Notes under the pieces: generated by a model
What the model was told of the DNA's origin: nothing
What the model saw: the letters and a program-made list of their open reading frames with translations, nothing else
The model's database searches: none
Origin: Raphanus sativus
Taxonomy: Eukaryota > Streptophyta > Magnoliopsida > Brassicales > Brassicaceae
Assembly (NCBI RefSeq): GCF_000801105.2
Contig: NC_079518.1
Span: 23,044,800 to 23,108,799 of the forward strand
Direction of reading: 5' to 3'
Length of the DNA stretch: 64,000 nucleotides
Shown here: positions 34,196 through 47,657 of the stretch, one piece after another
How positions within the stretch are numbered: position 1 is the first letter of the stretch
How the letters are laid out: the number at the start of each line of letters is the position of its first letter
Position numbers and translations under genes: made by a program

Positions 34196-34557
34196 ATGTC
34201 TATTAAACATTTCTGGTTCCTAATGGTGGTTTTGGGTTTTGTAGTCTCTGCCAATGCTCAACTACCCCAGTTTCCCATCCCATTTCCTTTTCCACTCCCA
34301 TTCCAACCAAGTCCCGGTATTCCAGGATTACCTGATGTAGCAAAATGTTGGTCTTCAGTGATGAATGTTCCAGGATGCATTATAGAGATTTATACATCCT
34401 TACTCACAGGAAAATTCGGACATATAGGCCCCGCTTGTTGCAAAAGCATTCTTGGAAGCCGAAGCCAATTGCTTGCCAAAATTTCCAATCTATCCACTTT
34501 TTCCTATCAAAGAACAATGTTCAAGAGTTGGTAGCGCAGCTCCTCCTACCAAAATAG
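34196..34557 (+). pseudogene. ECA1-like copy 11 (frameshift after the CC pair)
   Basis: The signal peptide, linker and first four cysteines are normal from the ATG at 34196. An extra A (gcaaaagcatt near 34444, identical to copy 9) shifts the frame, replacing the last third and losing cysteines 5 and 6; the shifted frame stops at 34534. Two bases are missing before the original TAG at 34555-34557. It could still make a truncated secreted peptide. Confidence 0.78.
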
Positions 34558-35928
34558 ATTTTACATTAATAGAAGTAATAGCTATGTCGTTTTTATTTCA
34601 CAACTTATTTTCATATTTTAGCTAAATTCTATGGTGTAACACTCCAAATATATGATTCTAGAAAAAGCATTTCAGAAGTAATAAATTTCCAGAGTTTCCT
34701 TTTAAATTAACCATGTGATTCATGCCTCTGAAAATCAAAACTAATCTTAGTTACAAAACATCCTTAAATTAAGCTTAAAATAAAACAATACTATTTAATA
34801 TATGGGAAAGTACATGGGTTGCATAAGGGGAGGATCATTTTCATATTCAGGTCTAATTTTACAACAATTTGACGGAAATCAATTCATCATTTAACCAAAA
34901 GCTAAATAATATTCCTTTATTTTTTACTTTTTTGTTTCATAAAAATAAATATTTTTTTTTTGTTTTCAAGGTAACCTTATTACTTATGTACCCATATAAC
35001 TCATATTAGTTAAAATAAATTCTATATATATAAGTTTCCCTTTGTATACTATATATCAAAACATGATTGTTTTTGGTGTTGTAATTTGAGTATAAAATAG
35101 GTGAGAATTCGAAAACCACAATCTCTGTGAAACATTGTGAAACACAGTGAAACTTATTCACGATAAGGTTTCATTTGTGAACACTCAAGACTTGTCTTGG
35201 AACGTGTGTATCTCTATGTTGACTTGTGTATTTACTATCTAAGTCAGAGGAATCATTTAGTTATATAGAAGAATATTTCATTTCGCTATATGTGTTTTAA
35301 TAAACAAATTGTTTCTAAATAATGTTTTTTCTCCTTTAAAGAAATCACCACCTAAAGGAGCCAATGTATTTAGCCTGTTTAAATGGTTATTTTCTACAAA
35401 ATTATACTCAAAACCATATTAAATGTTGTATTATCATGTTCTCTCTCCTCAAAAATTAATTTACATTGATAATTGAAAAAAATAGTTTAGAGTTTAAGCA
35501 TATAGAGAGCCAAAATACGATCAAGACTAGAAATTGGTAGATTACCCCTGGCTTCAAGAGAGAGCGAGAAATGTAGTTATTTGGCTAGACGGGAGATGAT
35601 TTGAAACAATAGTATTGAGGCAAAACAAAACTGTATAATTTAGACTAATCTGACCAGTTTTTTTTTCATGACTTAAGAGTCCACCAGTTATATTTAATAA
35701 TGTTTAGCTCATCGGTTTCTGCTTTGTATTATTTGAAAACAGGTAATTAAGTTTCACATAAAGTACAAAGACGTTTCTATAGCTTCTTTTCTTTCAATAT
35801 AAATGACAAAGGATTGTACAATATGTTCATCAATCAAAATACAAACTCGATAAAGACTCATATATTTGAAGAAATATTTCTTCTTTTTTCCCTTATCTCA
35901 TAATGTCTATTAAACATTCTGGTTCCTA

Positions 35929-36264
35929 ATGGTGGTTTTGGGTTTTGTAGTCTCTGCCAATGCTCAACTACCCCAGTTTCCCATCCCATTTCCTTTTCCA
36001 CTCCCATTCCAACCAAGTCCCGGTATTCCAGGATTACCTGATGTAGCAAAATGTTGGTCTTCAGTGATGAATGTTCCAGGATGCATTATAGAGATTTATA
36101 CATCCTTACTCACAGGAAAATTCGGACATATAGGCCCCGCTTGTTGCAAAGCATTCTTGGAAGCCGAAGCCAATTGCTTGCCGAAATTTCCAATCTATCC
36201 ACTTTTTCCTATCAAAGAACAATGTTCAAGAGTTGGTAGCACAGCTCCTCCTACCACAAAATAG
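35929..36264 (+). CDS. ECA1-like copy 12 (111-aa form, six cysteines intact)
   Basis: The original ATG at 35903 is present, but one T is missing (cattctgg) so its frame stops at once. The in-frame ATG at 35929 gives 111 aa with a short hydrophobic N-terminus (MVVLGFVVSANA). The cysteine domain is complete, with CLPKFPIYPLFPIKEQC and a STAPPTTK C-terminus. If the missing T is a sequencing error, this is a full 120-aa gene. Confidence 0.6.
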   Translation: MVVLGFVVSANAQLPQFPIPFPFPLPFQPSPGIPGLPDVAKCWSSVMNVPGCIIEIYTSLLTGKFGHIGPACCKAFLEAEANCLPKFPIYPLFPIKEQCSRVGSTAPPTTK

Positions 36265-37610
36265 ATTTTACATTAATAGAAGTAATAGCTATGTCGTTTT
36301 TATTTCAGACCTTATTTTCATATTTTAGCTAAATTCTATGGTGTAACACTCCAAATATATGATTCTAGAAAAGCATTTCAGAAGTAATAAATTTCCAGAG
36401 TTTCCTTTTAAATTAACCATGTGATTCATGCCTCTGAAAATTCAAAACTAATCTTAGTTACAAAACATCCTAAATTAAGCTTAAAATAAAACAATACTAT
36501 TTAATATATGGGAAAGTACATGGGTTGCATAAGGGGAGGATCATTTTCATATTCAGGTCTAATTTTACAACAATTTGACGGAAATCAATTCATCATTTAA
36601 CCAAAGCTAAATAATATTCCTTTATTTTTTACTTTTGTTTCATAAAAATATAAATATCTTTTTTTTGTTTTCAAGGTAACCTTATTACTTATGTACCCAT
36701 ATAACTCATATTAGTTAAATAAAATTCTATATATATATAATTTCCCTTTGTATACTATATATCAAAACATGATTGTTTTTGGTGTTGTAATTTGAGTATA
36801 AAATAGGTGAGAATTCGAAAACCACAATCTCTGTGAAACATTGTGAAACACAGTGAAACTTATTCACGATAAGGTTTCACTTGTGAACACTCAAGACTTG
36901 TCTTGGAACGTGTGTATCTCTATGTTGACTTGTGTATTTACTATCTAAGTCAGAGGAATCATTTAGTTATATAGAAGAATATTTCATTTCGCTATATGTG
37001 TTTTAATAAACAAATTGTTTCTAAATAATGTTTTTTCCTTTTAAAGAAATCACCACCTAAAGAAGCTAATGTATTTAGCCTGTTTAAATGGTTATTTTCT
37101 ACAAAATTATACTCAAAACCATATAATTAAATGTTGTATTATCATGTTCTCTCTCCTCAAAAATTAATTTACATTGATAATTGAAAAAAATAGTTTAGAG
37201 TTTAAGCATATAGAGAGCCAAAATACGATCAAGACTAGAAATTGGTAGATTACCTCTGGCTTCAAGAGAGAGCGAGAAATGTAGTTATTTGGCTTAGACG
37301 GGAGATGATTTGAAACAATAGTATTGAGGCAAAACAAAACTGTATAATTTAGACTAATCTGACCAGTTTTTTTTTCATGACTTAAGAGTCCACCAGTTAT
37401 ATTTAATAATGTTTGGCTCATCGGTTTCTGCTTTGTATTATTTGAAAACAGGTAATTAAGTTTCACATAAAGTACAAAGACGTTTCTATAGCTTCTTTTC
37501 TTTCAATATAAATAGACAAAGGATTGTACAATATGTTCATCAATCAAAATACAAACTCGATAAAGACTCATATATTTGAAGAAATATTTCTTCTTTTCCC
37601 TTATCTCATA

Positions 37611-37971
37611 ATGTCTATTAAACATTTCTGGTTCCTAATGGTGTTTTGGTTTTGTAGTCTCTGCCAATGCTCAACTACCCCAGTTTCCCATCCCATTTCC
37701 TTTTCCACTCCCATTCCAACCAAGTCCCGGTATTCCAGGATTACCTGATGTAGCAAAATGTTGGTCTTCAGTGATGAATGTTCCAGGATGCATTATAGAG
37801 ATTTATACATCCTTACTCACAGGAAAATTCGGACATATAGGCCCTGCTTGTTGCAAAGCATTCTTGGAAGCCGAAGCCAATTGCTTGCCGAAATTTCCAA
37901 TCTATCCACTTTTTCCTATCAAAGAACAATGTTCAAGAGTTGGTAGCACAGCTCCTCCTACCACAAAATAG
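37611..37971 (+). pseudogene. ECA1-like copy 13 (frameshift in signal peptide)
   Basis: From the ATG at 37611 two bases are missing in the ggtggttgtggg motif, giving a shifted frame ending near 37748. The original frame from 37771 to TAG 37971 carries the whole cysteine domain (six Cys, except that Cys1 lies upstream of that ATG). The leader has lost one T, so the upstream ATG is in phase with the main ATG and a 5'-extended frame starts in the leader. Confidence 0.8.
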
Positions 37972-39313
37972 ATTTTACATTAATAGAAGTAATAGCTATG
38001 TCGTTTTTATTTCACAACTTATTTTCATATTTTAGCTAAATTCTACGGTGTAAAACTCCAAATATATGATTCTAGAAAAGGTATTTCAGAAGTAATAAAT
38101 TTCCAGAGTTTTCTTTTAAATTAACCATGTGGTTCATGCCTCTGAAAATTCAAAACTAATCTTAGTTACAAAACATCCTTAAATTAAGCTAAAAAATAAA
38201 ACAATACTATTTAATATATGGGAAAGTACATGGGTTGCATAAGGGGAGGATCATTTTCATATTCAGGTCTAATTTACAACAATTTGACGGAAATCAATTC
38301 ATCATTTTAACAAAAATTAAATAATATTCCTTTATTTTTCTTTTTTGTTTCATAAAAATATAAATATTTTTTTTTGTTTTCAAGGTAACCTTATTACTTA
38401 TGTACCCATATAACTCATATTAGTAAAATAAATTCTATATATATTAGTTTCCCTTTGTATACTATATATCAAAACATGATTGTTTTTGGTGTTGTAATTT
38501 GAGTATAAAATAGGTGAGAATTCCAAAACCACAATCTTTGTGAAACATTGTGAAACATAGTGAACTTATTCACGATAAGGTTTCACTTGTGAACACTCAA
38601 GACTTGTCTTGGAACGTGTGTATCTCTATGTTGACTTGTGCATTTACTATCTAAGTCAGAGGAAGCATTTAGTTATATAGAAAAATATTTAATTTCGCTA
38701 TATGTGTTTTAATAAACAAATTGTTTCTAAATAATGTTTTTTTCCTTTTAAAGAAATCACCACCTAAAGGAGCCAATGTATTTAGCCTGTTTAAATGGTT
38801 ATTTTCTACAAAATTATACTCAAAACCATATAATTAAATGTTGTATTATCATGTTCTCTCTCCTCAAAAATTAATTTATATTGATAATTGAAAAAATAGT
38901 TTAGAGTTTAAGCATATAGAGAGCCAAAATACGATCAAGACTCTAGAAATTGGTAGATTACCCCTGGCTTCAAGAGAGAGCGAGAAATGTAGTTATTTGG
39001 CTTAGACGGGAGATGATTTGAAACAATAGTATAAAAACAAAACTGTATAATTTAGACTAATCTGATCAGTTTTTTTTCATGACTTAAGAGTCCACCAGTT
39101 ATATTTAATAATGTTTGGCTCATCGGTTTCTGCTTTGTATTATTTGAAAACAGGTAATTAAGTTTCACATAAAAGTACAAAGACGTTTCTATAGCTTCTT
39201 TCCTTTCAATATAAATAGACAAAGGATTGTACAATATGTTCATCAATCAAATACAAACTCGATAAAGACTCATATATTTGAAGAAATATTTCTTCTTTTT
39301 CCCTTATCTCATA

Positions 39314-39675
39314 ATGTCTATTAAACATTTCTGGTTCCTAATGGTGGTTGTGGTTTTGTAGTCTCTGCCAATGCTCAACTACCCCAGTTTCCCATCCCAT
39401 TTCCTTTTCCACTCCCATTCCAACCAAGTCCCGGTATTCCAGGATTACCTGATGTAGCAAAATGTTGGTCTTCAGTGATGAATGTTCCAGGATGCATTAT
39501 AGAGATTTATACATCCTTACTCACAGGAAAATTCGGACATATAGACCCCGCTTGTTGCAAAGCATTCTTGGAAGCCGAAGCCAATTGCTTGCCGAAAGTT
39601 CCAATCTATCCACTTTTTCCTCTCAAAGAACAATGTTCAAGAGTTGGTAGCGCAGCTCCTCCTACCACAAAATAG
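39314..39675 (+). pseudogene. ECA1-like copy 14 (one-base deletion in signal peptide)
   Basis: The ATG at 39314 is followed by a missing G (gtggttttgtag), so the frame stops at the TAG about 16 codons in. The downstream domain is otherwise complete, with Asp for Gly before the CC pair (HIDPACC). This single lesion lies in a G run, so the copy may be intact in reality. Confidence 0.75.
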
Positions 39676-40995
39676 ATTTTACATTAATAGAAGTAATAGC
39701 TATGTCGTTTTTATTTCACAACTTATTTTCATATTTTAGCTGAATTCTACGGTGTAACACTCCAATATATGATTCTAGAAAAAGCATTTTAGAAGTAATA
39801 AATTTCCCGAATTTCCTTTTAAATTAACCATGTGGTTCATCCTCTGAAAATTCAAAACTAATCTTAATTACAAAACCTACTTAAATTAAACTAAAAATAA
39901 AACAATACAATTTAATATATGGGAAAGTACATGGGTTGCATAAGGGGAGGATCATTTTCATATTCAGGTCTAATTTTACAACAAGTTGAGGGAAATCATT
40001 CATCATTTTCCCTAAAGCTAAATAATATTCCTTTATTTTTCTTTTTTGTTTTCATAAAAATATAAATATTTTTTTTTCAAGGTAACCTTATTACTTATGT
40101 ACCCATATAACTCATATTAGTTAAAAATAAATTCTATATATATTAGTTTCCCTTTGTATACTATATATCAAAACATGATTGTTTTTTGGTGTTGTAATTT
40201 GAGTATAAAATAGGTGAGAATTCCAAAACCACAATCTTTGTGAAACTTATCCACTATAAGGTTTCACTTGTGAACACTCAAGACTTGTCTTGGAACGTGT
40301 GTATCTCTATGTTGACTTGTGCATTTACTATCTAAGTCAGAGGAAGCATATAGTTATATAGAAGAATATTTCATTTCGCTATATGTGTTTTAATAACTAA
40401 ATTGTTTCTAAATAAATTTTTTTCCTTTTAAAGAATTCACCACCTAAAGGGGCCAATGTAGTTAGCCTGTTTAAATGGTTATTTTCTACAAATTATACTC
40501 AAAACCATATTATTAAATGTTGTATTTTCATGTTCTCTCTCCTCAAAAATTAATTTATATTGATAATTGAAAAATAGTTTAGAGTTTAAGCATATAGAGA
40601 GCCAAAATACGATCAAGACTCTAGAAATTGGTAGATTACCCCTGGCTTCAAGAGAGAGCGAGAAAGGTAGTTATTTGGCTTAGACGGGAGATGATTTAAA
40701 AAATAGTATTGAGGCAAAACAAAACTGTATACTTTAGACTAATCTGATCAGTTTTTTTTTCATGACTTAAGAGTCCACCAGTTATATTTAAAAATGTTTG
40801 TCTCATCGGTTTCTGCTTTGTATTATTTGAAAACAGGTAATTAAGTTTCACAAAAGTACAAAGACGTTTCTATAGCTTCTTTCCTTTCAATATAAATAGA
40901 CAAAGGATTGTACAATATGTTCATCAATCAAAATACAAACTCGATAAAGACTCATATATTTGAAGAAATATTTCTTCTTTTTCCCTTATCTCATA

Positions 40996-41356
40996 ATGTC
41001 TATTAAACATTTCTGGTTCCTAATGGTGGTTGTGGGTTTTGTAGTCTCTGCCAATGCTCAACTACCCAGTTTCCCATCCCATTTCCATCCACTCCCATTC
41101 CAACCAAGTCCCGGTATTCCAGGATTACCTGATGTAGCAAAATGTTGGTCTTCAGTGATGAATGTTCCAGGATGCATTATAGAGATTTATACATCCTTAC
41201 TCACAGGAAAATTCGGACATATAGGCCCCGCTTGTTGCAAAGCATTCTTGGAAGCCGAAGCCAATTGCTTGCCGAAATTTCCAATCTATCCACTTTTTTC
41301 CTCTCAAAGAACAATGTTCAAGAGTTGGTAGCGCAGCTCCTCCTACCACAAAATAG
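40996..41356 (+). pseudogene. ECA1-like copy 15 (linker rearranged, C-terminal frameshift)
   Basis: From the ATG at 40996 the signal peptide is normal. The linker has lost bases in two places that compensate (LPSFPSHFHPLPFQ), keeping the frame through Cys 1-5. An extra T near 41293 (cacttttttcc) shifts the end, so Cys 6 is replaced by FSSQRTMFKSW and a stop at 41331. The original stop is at 41354-41356. Confidence 0.75.
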
Positions 41357-42692
41357 ATTTTACATTAATAGAAGTAATAGCTATGTCGTTTTTATTTCAC
41401 AACTTATTTTCATATTTTAGCTGAATTCTACGGTGTAAGACTCCAAATATATGATTCTAGAAAAAGCATTTTAGAAGTAATAAATTTCCCGAATTTCCTT
41501 TTAAATTAACCATGTGGTTCATTCCTCTGAAAATTCAAAACTAATTTTAATTACAAAACCTACTTAAATTAAACTAAAAAATAAAACAATACTAATTTAA
41601 TATATGGGAAAGTACATGGGTTGCATAAGGGGAGGATCATTTTCATATTCAGGTCTAATTTTACAACAAGTTGAGGGAAATCAATTCATCATTTTCCCTA
41701 AAGCTAAATAATATTCCTTATTTTTTTTTTTGTTTCATAAAAATATAAATATTTTTTTTCAAGGTAACCTTATTACTTATGTACCCATATAACTCATATT
41801 AGTTAAAATAAATTCTATATATATTAGTTTCCCTTTGTATACTATATATCAAAACATGATTTTTTTTGGTGTTGTAATTTGAGTATAAAATAGGTGAGGA
41901 TTCCAAAACCACAATCTTTGTGAAACATTGTGAAACACAGTGAAATTATCCTGATAAGCTTTCACTTGTGAACACTCAAGACTTGTCTTGGAACATGTGT
42001 ATCTCTATGTTGACTTGTGCATTTACTATCTAAGTCAGAGGAAGCATTTAGTTATATAGAAGAATATCATTTCGCTATATGTGTTTTAATAAATAAATTG
42101 TTTCTAAATAATGTTTTTTCCTTTTAAAGAATTCACCACCTAAAGGAGCCAATGTATTTAGCCTGTTTAAATGGTTATTTTCTACAAAATTATACTCAAA
42201 CCATATAATTAAATGTTGTATTATCATGTTCTCTCTCCTCAAAAATTAATTTATATTGATAATTGAAAAAATAGTTTAGAGTTTAAGCATATAGAGAGCC
42301 AAAATACGATCAAGACTCTAGAAATTGGTAGATTACCCTGGCTTCAAGAGAGAGCGAGAAATGTAGTTATTTGGCTTAGACGGGAGATGATTTGAAACAA
42401 TAGTATTGAGGCAAAACAAAACTGTATACTTAGACTAATCTGATCAGTTTTTTTCATGACTTAAGAGTCCACCAGTTATATTTAATAATGTTTTGCTCAT
42501 CGGTTTCTGCTTTGTATTATTTGAAAACAGGTAATTAAGTTTCACATAAAAGTACAAAGACGTTTCTATAGCTTCTTTCCTTTCAATATAAATAGACAAA
42601 GGATTGTACAATATGTTCATCAATCAAAATACAAACTCGATAAAGACTCATATATTTGAAGAAATATTTCTTCTTTTTTTCCTTATCTCATA

Positions 42693-43055
42693 ATGTCTAT
42701 TAAACATTTCTGGTTCCTAATGGTGGTTGTGGGTTTTGTAGTCTCTGCCAATGCTCAACTACCCCAGTTTCCCATCCCATTTCCTTTTCCACTCCCATTC
42801 CAACCAAGTCCTGGTATTCCAGGATTACCTGATGTAGCAAAATGTTGGTCTTCAGTGATGAATGTTCCAGGATGCATTATAGAGATTTATACATCCTTAC
42901 TCACAGGAAAATCGGACATATAGGCCCCGCTTGTTGCAAAGCATTCTTGGAAGCCGAAGCCAATTGCTTGCCGAAAATTTCCAATCTATCCACTTTTTCC
43001 TCTCAAAGAACAATGTTCAAGAGTTGGTAGCGCAGCTCCTCCTACCACAAAATAG
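42693..43055 (+). pseudogene. ECA1-like copy 16 (frameshift after Cys 2)
   Basis: The ATG at 42693 opens a normal frame through both first cysteines. A missing T (gaaaatcgg near 42911) shifts it to a stop at 42923. A compensating extra A lies near 42976. The CC pair is readable only in another frame. Confidence 0.8.
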
Positions 43056-44403
43056 ATTTTACATTAATAGAAGTAATAGCTATGTCGTTTTTTATTTCAC
43101 AACTTATTTTCATATTTTAGCTAAATTCTACGGTGTAACACTCCAATATATGATTCTAGAAAAAGCATTTTAGAAGTAATAAATTTCCCGAATTTCCTTT
43201 TAAATTAACCATGTGGTTCATGCCTCTGAAAATTCAAAAACTAATCTTAATTACAAAACCTACTTAAATTAAACTACAAAATAAAACAATATAATTAATA
43301 TATGGGAAAGTACATGGGTTGCATAAGGGGAGGATCATTTTCATATTCAGGTCTAATTTTACAACAAGTTGAGGGAAATCAATTCATCATTTTCCCTAAA
43401 GCTAAATAATATTCCTTTATTTTTCTTTTTTTGGTTTATAAAAAATATAATTTTTTTTTTTGTTTTCAAGGTAACCTTATTACTTATGTACCCATATAAC
43501 TCATATTAGTTAAATAAATTATATAATATTAGTTTCCCTTTGTATACTATATATCAAAACATGATTGTTTTTGGTGTTGTAACTTGAGTATAAATAGGTG
43601 AGGATTCCAAAACCACAATCATTGTGAACATTGTGAAACATAGTGAAACTTATCCACGATAAGCTTTCACTTGTGAACACTCAAGACTTGTCTTGGAACA
43701 TGTGTATCTCTATGTTGACTTGTGCATTTACTATCTAAGTCAGAGGAAGCATTTACTTATATAGAAGAATACTTCATTTCTCTATATGTGTTTTAATAAA
43801 TAAATTGTTTTGAAATAATGTTTTTTTTCCTTTAAAAGAATTCACCACCTAAAGGAGCCAATGTATTTAGCCTGTTTAAATGGTTATTTTCTACAATATT
43901 ATACTCAAAACCATATAATTAAATGTTGTATTATCATGTTCTCTCTCCTCAAAATAAATTTATATTGATAATTGAAAAAAATATTTGGAGTTTAAGCATA
44001 TAGAGAGCCAAAATGCGTTCAAGACTCTAGAAATTGGTAGATTGCCCCTGGCTTCAAGAGAGAGCGAGAAATGTAGTTATTTGGCTTAGACGGGAGATGA
44101 TTTGAAAAATAGTATTGAGGCAAAACAAAACTGTACACTTTAGACTAATCTGATCAGTTTTTTTCATGACTTAAGAGTCCACCAGTTTATATTTAATAAG
44201 TTTGTCTGATCGGTTTCTGCTTTGTATTCTTTGAAAATCAGGTAATTAAGTTTCACATAAAAGTACAAAGACGTTTCTATAGCTTCTTTCCTTTCAATAT
44301 AAATAGACAAAGGATGGTACAATATGTTCATCAATCAAAAACACAAACTTGATAAAGACTCATATATTTGACGAAATATTTCTTCTTTTTCCCTTATTTC
44401 ATA

Positions 44404-44767
44404 ATGTCTATATTAACATTTCTGGTTCCTAATGGTGGTTGTGGGTTTGTAGTCTCTGCCAATGCTCAACTACCCCAGTTTCCCATCCCATTTCCTTTTC
44501 CACTCCCATTCCAACCAAAGTCCCGGTATATCCAGGATTACCTGATGTAGCAAAATGTTGGTCTTCAGTGATGAATGTTCCTGATGCATTATAGAGATTT
44601 ATACATCTGTACTCACAGGAAAATTCGGACATATAGGCCCCGCTTGTTGCAAATCATTCTTGGAAGCCGAAGCAACTTGCTTGCCGAAAATTCCAATCTA
44701 TCCACTTTTTCCTCTCAAAGAACAATGTTCAAGAGTTGGTAGCGCAGCTCCTCCTACCACAAAATAG
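44404..44767 (+). pseudogene. ECA1-like copy 17 (several indels)
   Basis: The ATG at 44404 is followed by altered bases (tctatattaac), so the signal peptide is read as MSILTFLVPNGGCGF. The frame is shifted again in gtgggtttg and ccaaagtcccggtatatcc, and ccaggatgc is reduced to cctgatgc, losing Cys 2. The frame ends at 44550. Its 3' spacer has a deletion of about 0.14 kb near 44920. Confidence 0.85.
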
Positions 44768-45966
44768 ATTTTACATTAATAGAAGTAATAGCTAGGTCGT
44801 TTTTATTTCACAAACTTATTTTAATATTTTAGCTAAATTCTACGGTGTAACACTCCAAATATATGATTCTAGAAAAAGCATTTTAGAAGTAATAAATTTC
44901 CAGAGTTCCTTTTAAATTTGCAGGTCTAATTTTAACAACAATTTGAGGGAAATCATTTTCATCATTTTCCCTAAAGAAAGCTAAAAAATTCCTTTATTTT
45001 TTTTTATAAAAAAATATAAATATTTTTTTTTAAGGTAACCTTATTACTTATGTACCCATATAACTCATATTAGTTAAAATAAATTCTATATATATTAGTT
45101 TTCCCTTTGTATACTATATATCAAAACATGATTGTTTTGGTGTTGTAATTTGAGTATAAAATAGTTGAGATTCCAAAACCACAATCTTTGTGAAACATTG
45201 TGAAACATAGTGAAACTTATCTACTATAAGGTTTCACTTGTGAACACTCAAGACTTGTCTTGGAACGTGTGTATCTCTATGTTGACTTGTGCATTTACTA
45301 TCTAATTCAGAGGAAGCATAATAGTTATATAGAAGAATATTTCATTTGCTATATGTGTTTTATAACTAAATTGTTTCTAAATATATGTTTTTTTCTTTTT
45401 AAAGAATTCACCACATAAAGGAGCCAATGTATTTAGCCTGTTTAAATGGTTATTTTCTACAAAATTTATTCAAAACCATATAATTAAATGTTGTATTATC
45501 ATGTTCTCTCTCCTCAAAAATTAATTTATATTGATAATTGAAAAAATAGTGTAGAGTTTAAAGCATATAGAGAGCGAAAATACGATCAAGACTCTTTAAA
45601 TTGGTAGATTACCCCTGCCTTCAAGAGAGAGCGAATAAGGTAGCTATTTGGCTTAGACGGAGATGATTTGAAACAATAGTATTGAGGCAAAAAAAACTGT
45701 ATACTTTAGATTATTCTGATCGTTTTTTTTCATGACTTAAGAGGCCACCAATTATATTTAATAATTGTTTGTCTCATCGTTTTCTGATTTGTATTATTGA
45801 AAACAGGTAATTAAGTTTCACATAAAAGTACAAAGACGTTTCTATAGCTTCTTTCCTTTCAATATAAATAGACAAAGGATTGTACAATATGTTCATCAAT
45901 CAAAATACAAACTCGATAAAAACTCATATATTTGAAGAAATATTTCTTCTTTTCCCTTATCTCATA

Positions 45967-46329
45967 ATGTCTATTAAACATTTCTGGTTCCAATGGGTTG
46001 TTTTGGGTTTTGTAGTCTCTGCCAATGCTCAACTACCCCAGTTTCCAATCCCATTTCCTTTTCCACTCCCATTCCAACCAAGTCCCGGTATTTCCCGGAT
46101 TACCTGATGTATCAAAATGTTGGTCTTCAGTGAAGAATGTTCCAGGATGCATTATAGAGATTTATACATCTGTACTCACAGGAAAATTCGGACATATAGG
46201 CCCCGCTTGTTGCAAATCATTCTAGGAAGCCGAAGCAAATGCTTGCCGAAAGTCCCAATCTATCCACTTTTTCCTCTCAAAGAACAATGTTCAAGAGTTG
46301 GTAGCGCAGCTCCTCCTACCACAAAATAG
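45967..46329 (+). pseudogene. ECA1-like copy 18 (frameshift plus nonsense)
   Basis: The ATG at 45967 gives MSIKHFWFQWVVLGF..., with the internal Met lost. An extra base at gtatttcccgg near 46090 shifts to TGA at 46105-46107. In the domain a TAG replaces the Leu codon (cattctaggaagc near 46223) and a base is lost in ccaattgc. The upstream ATG is again in phase with the main ATG because one T is missing. Confidence 0.85.
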
Positions 46330-47657
46330 ATTTTACATTAATAGAAGTATAGCTATGTCGTTTTTATTTCACAACTTATTTTCATATTTTAGCTAAATTT
46401 TATGCTCTAAGACTCCAAATATATGATTCCTATAAAAAGCATTTTAGAAGTAATAAATTCCCCGAATTTCCTTTTAAATTAACCATGTGGTTCATGCCTC
46501 TGAAAATCAAAACTAATCTTAATTACAAAACATACTTATATTAAACTACAAAATAAAACAATACTATTTTGATATGTGGGAAAGTACATGGGTTGCATCT
46601 AAAAAGTAAATATAAATAACAACAAAGGGGAGGATCATCAATTGAGGGAAATAATTCATCATTTTCCCCTAAAGCTAAATAATATTAGTTTATTTTTTCT
46701 TTTTTGCATAAAAATATAAATACTTTTTTTTTGTTTCAAGGTAACCTTATTACTTATGTACCCATATAACTCATATTAGTTAAAATAAATTATATATATA
46801 TTAGTTTCCCTTTAAATACTATATATCAAAACATGATTGTTTTTGGTGTTGTAATTTGAGTATAAAATAGGTGAGAATTCCAAAACCACAATCTTTGTGA
46901 AACTTATCCACTATAAGGTTTCACTTGTGAACACTCAAGACTTGTCTTGGAACGTGTGTATCTCTATGTTGACTTGTGCATTTACTATCTAAGTCAGAGG
47001 AAGCATATAGTTATATAGAAGAATATTTCATTTTGCTATATGTGTTTTAATAACTAAATTATTTCTAAATAATATTTTTTTCCTTTTAAAGAATTCACCA
47101 TCTAAAGGGGCCAATGTAGTTAGCCTGTTTAAATGAATATTTTCTACAAAATTATACTCAAAACCATATTATTCAATGTTGTATTTTCATGTTCTCTCTC
47201 CTCAAAAATTAATTTATATTGATAATTGAAAAATAGTTTAGATTTTAAGCATATAGAGAGCCAAAATACGATCAAGACTCTAGAAATTGGTAGATTACCC
47301 CTGGCTTCAAGAGAGAGCGAGAAAGGTAGCTATTTGTCTTAGAAGGGAGATGATTTGAAACAATAGTATTGAGGCAAAACAAAACTGTATACTTTAGACT
47401 AATCTGATCAGTTTTTCATGATTTAAGAGTCCACCAGTTATATTTAATAATGTTAATCTCATCGGTTTCTGCTTTGTTCTATTTGAAAACAGGTAATTAA
47501 GTTTCACATAAAAGTACAAAGACTTTTCTATAGCTTCTTTCCTTTCAATATAAATAGATCGAGAAAGGATTATACAATATGTTCATCAATCAAAATACAA
47601 ACTCGATAAAGACTCATATATTTGAAGAAATATTTCTTCTTCTTCCCTTATCTCATA

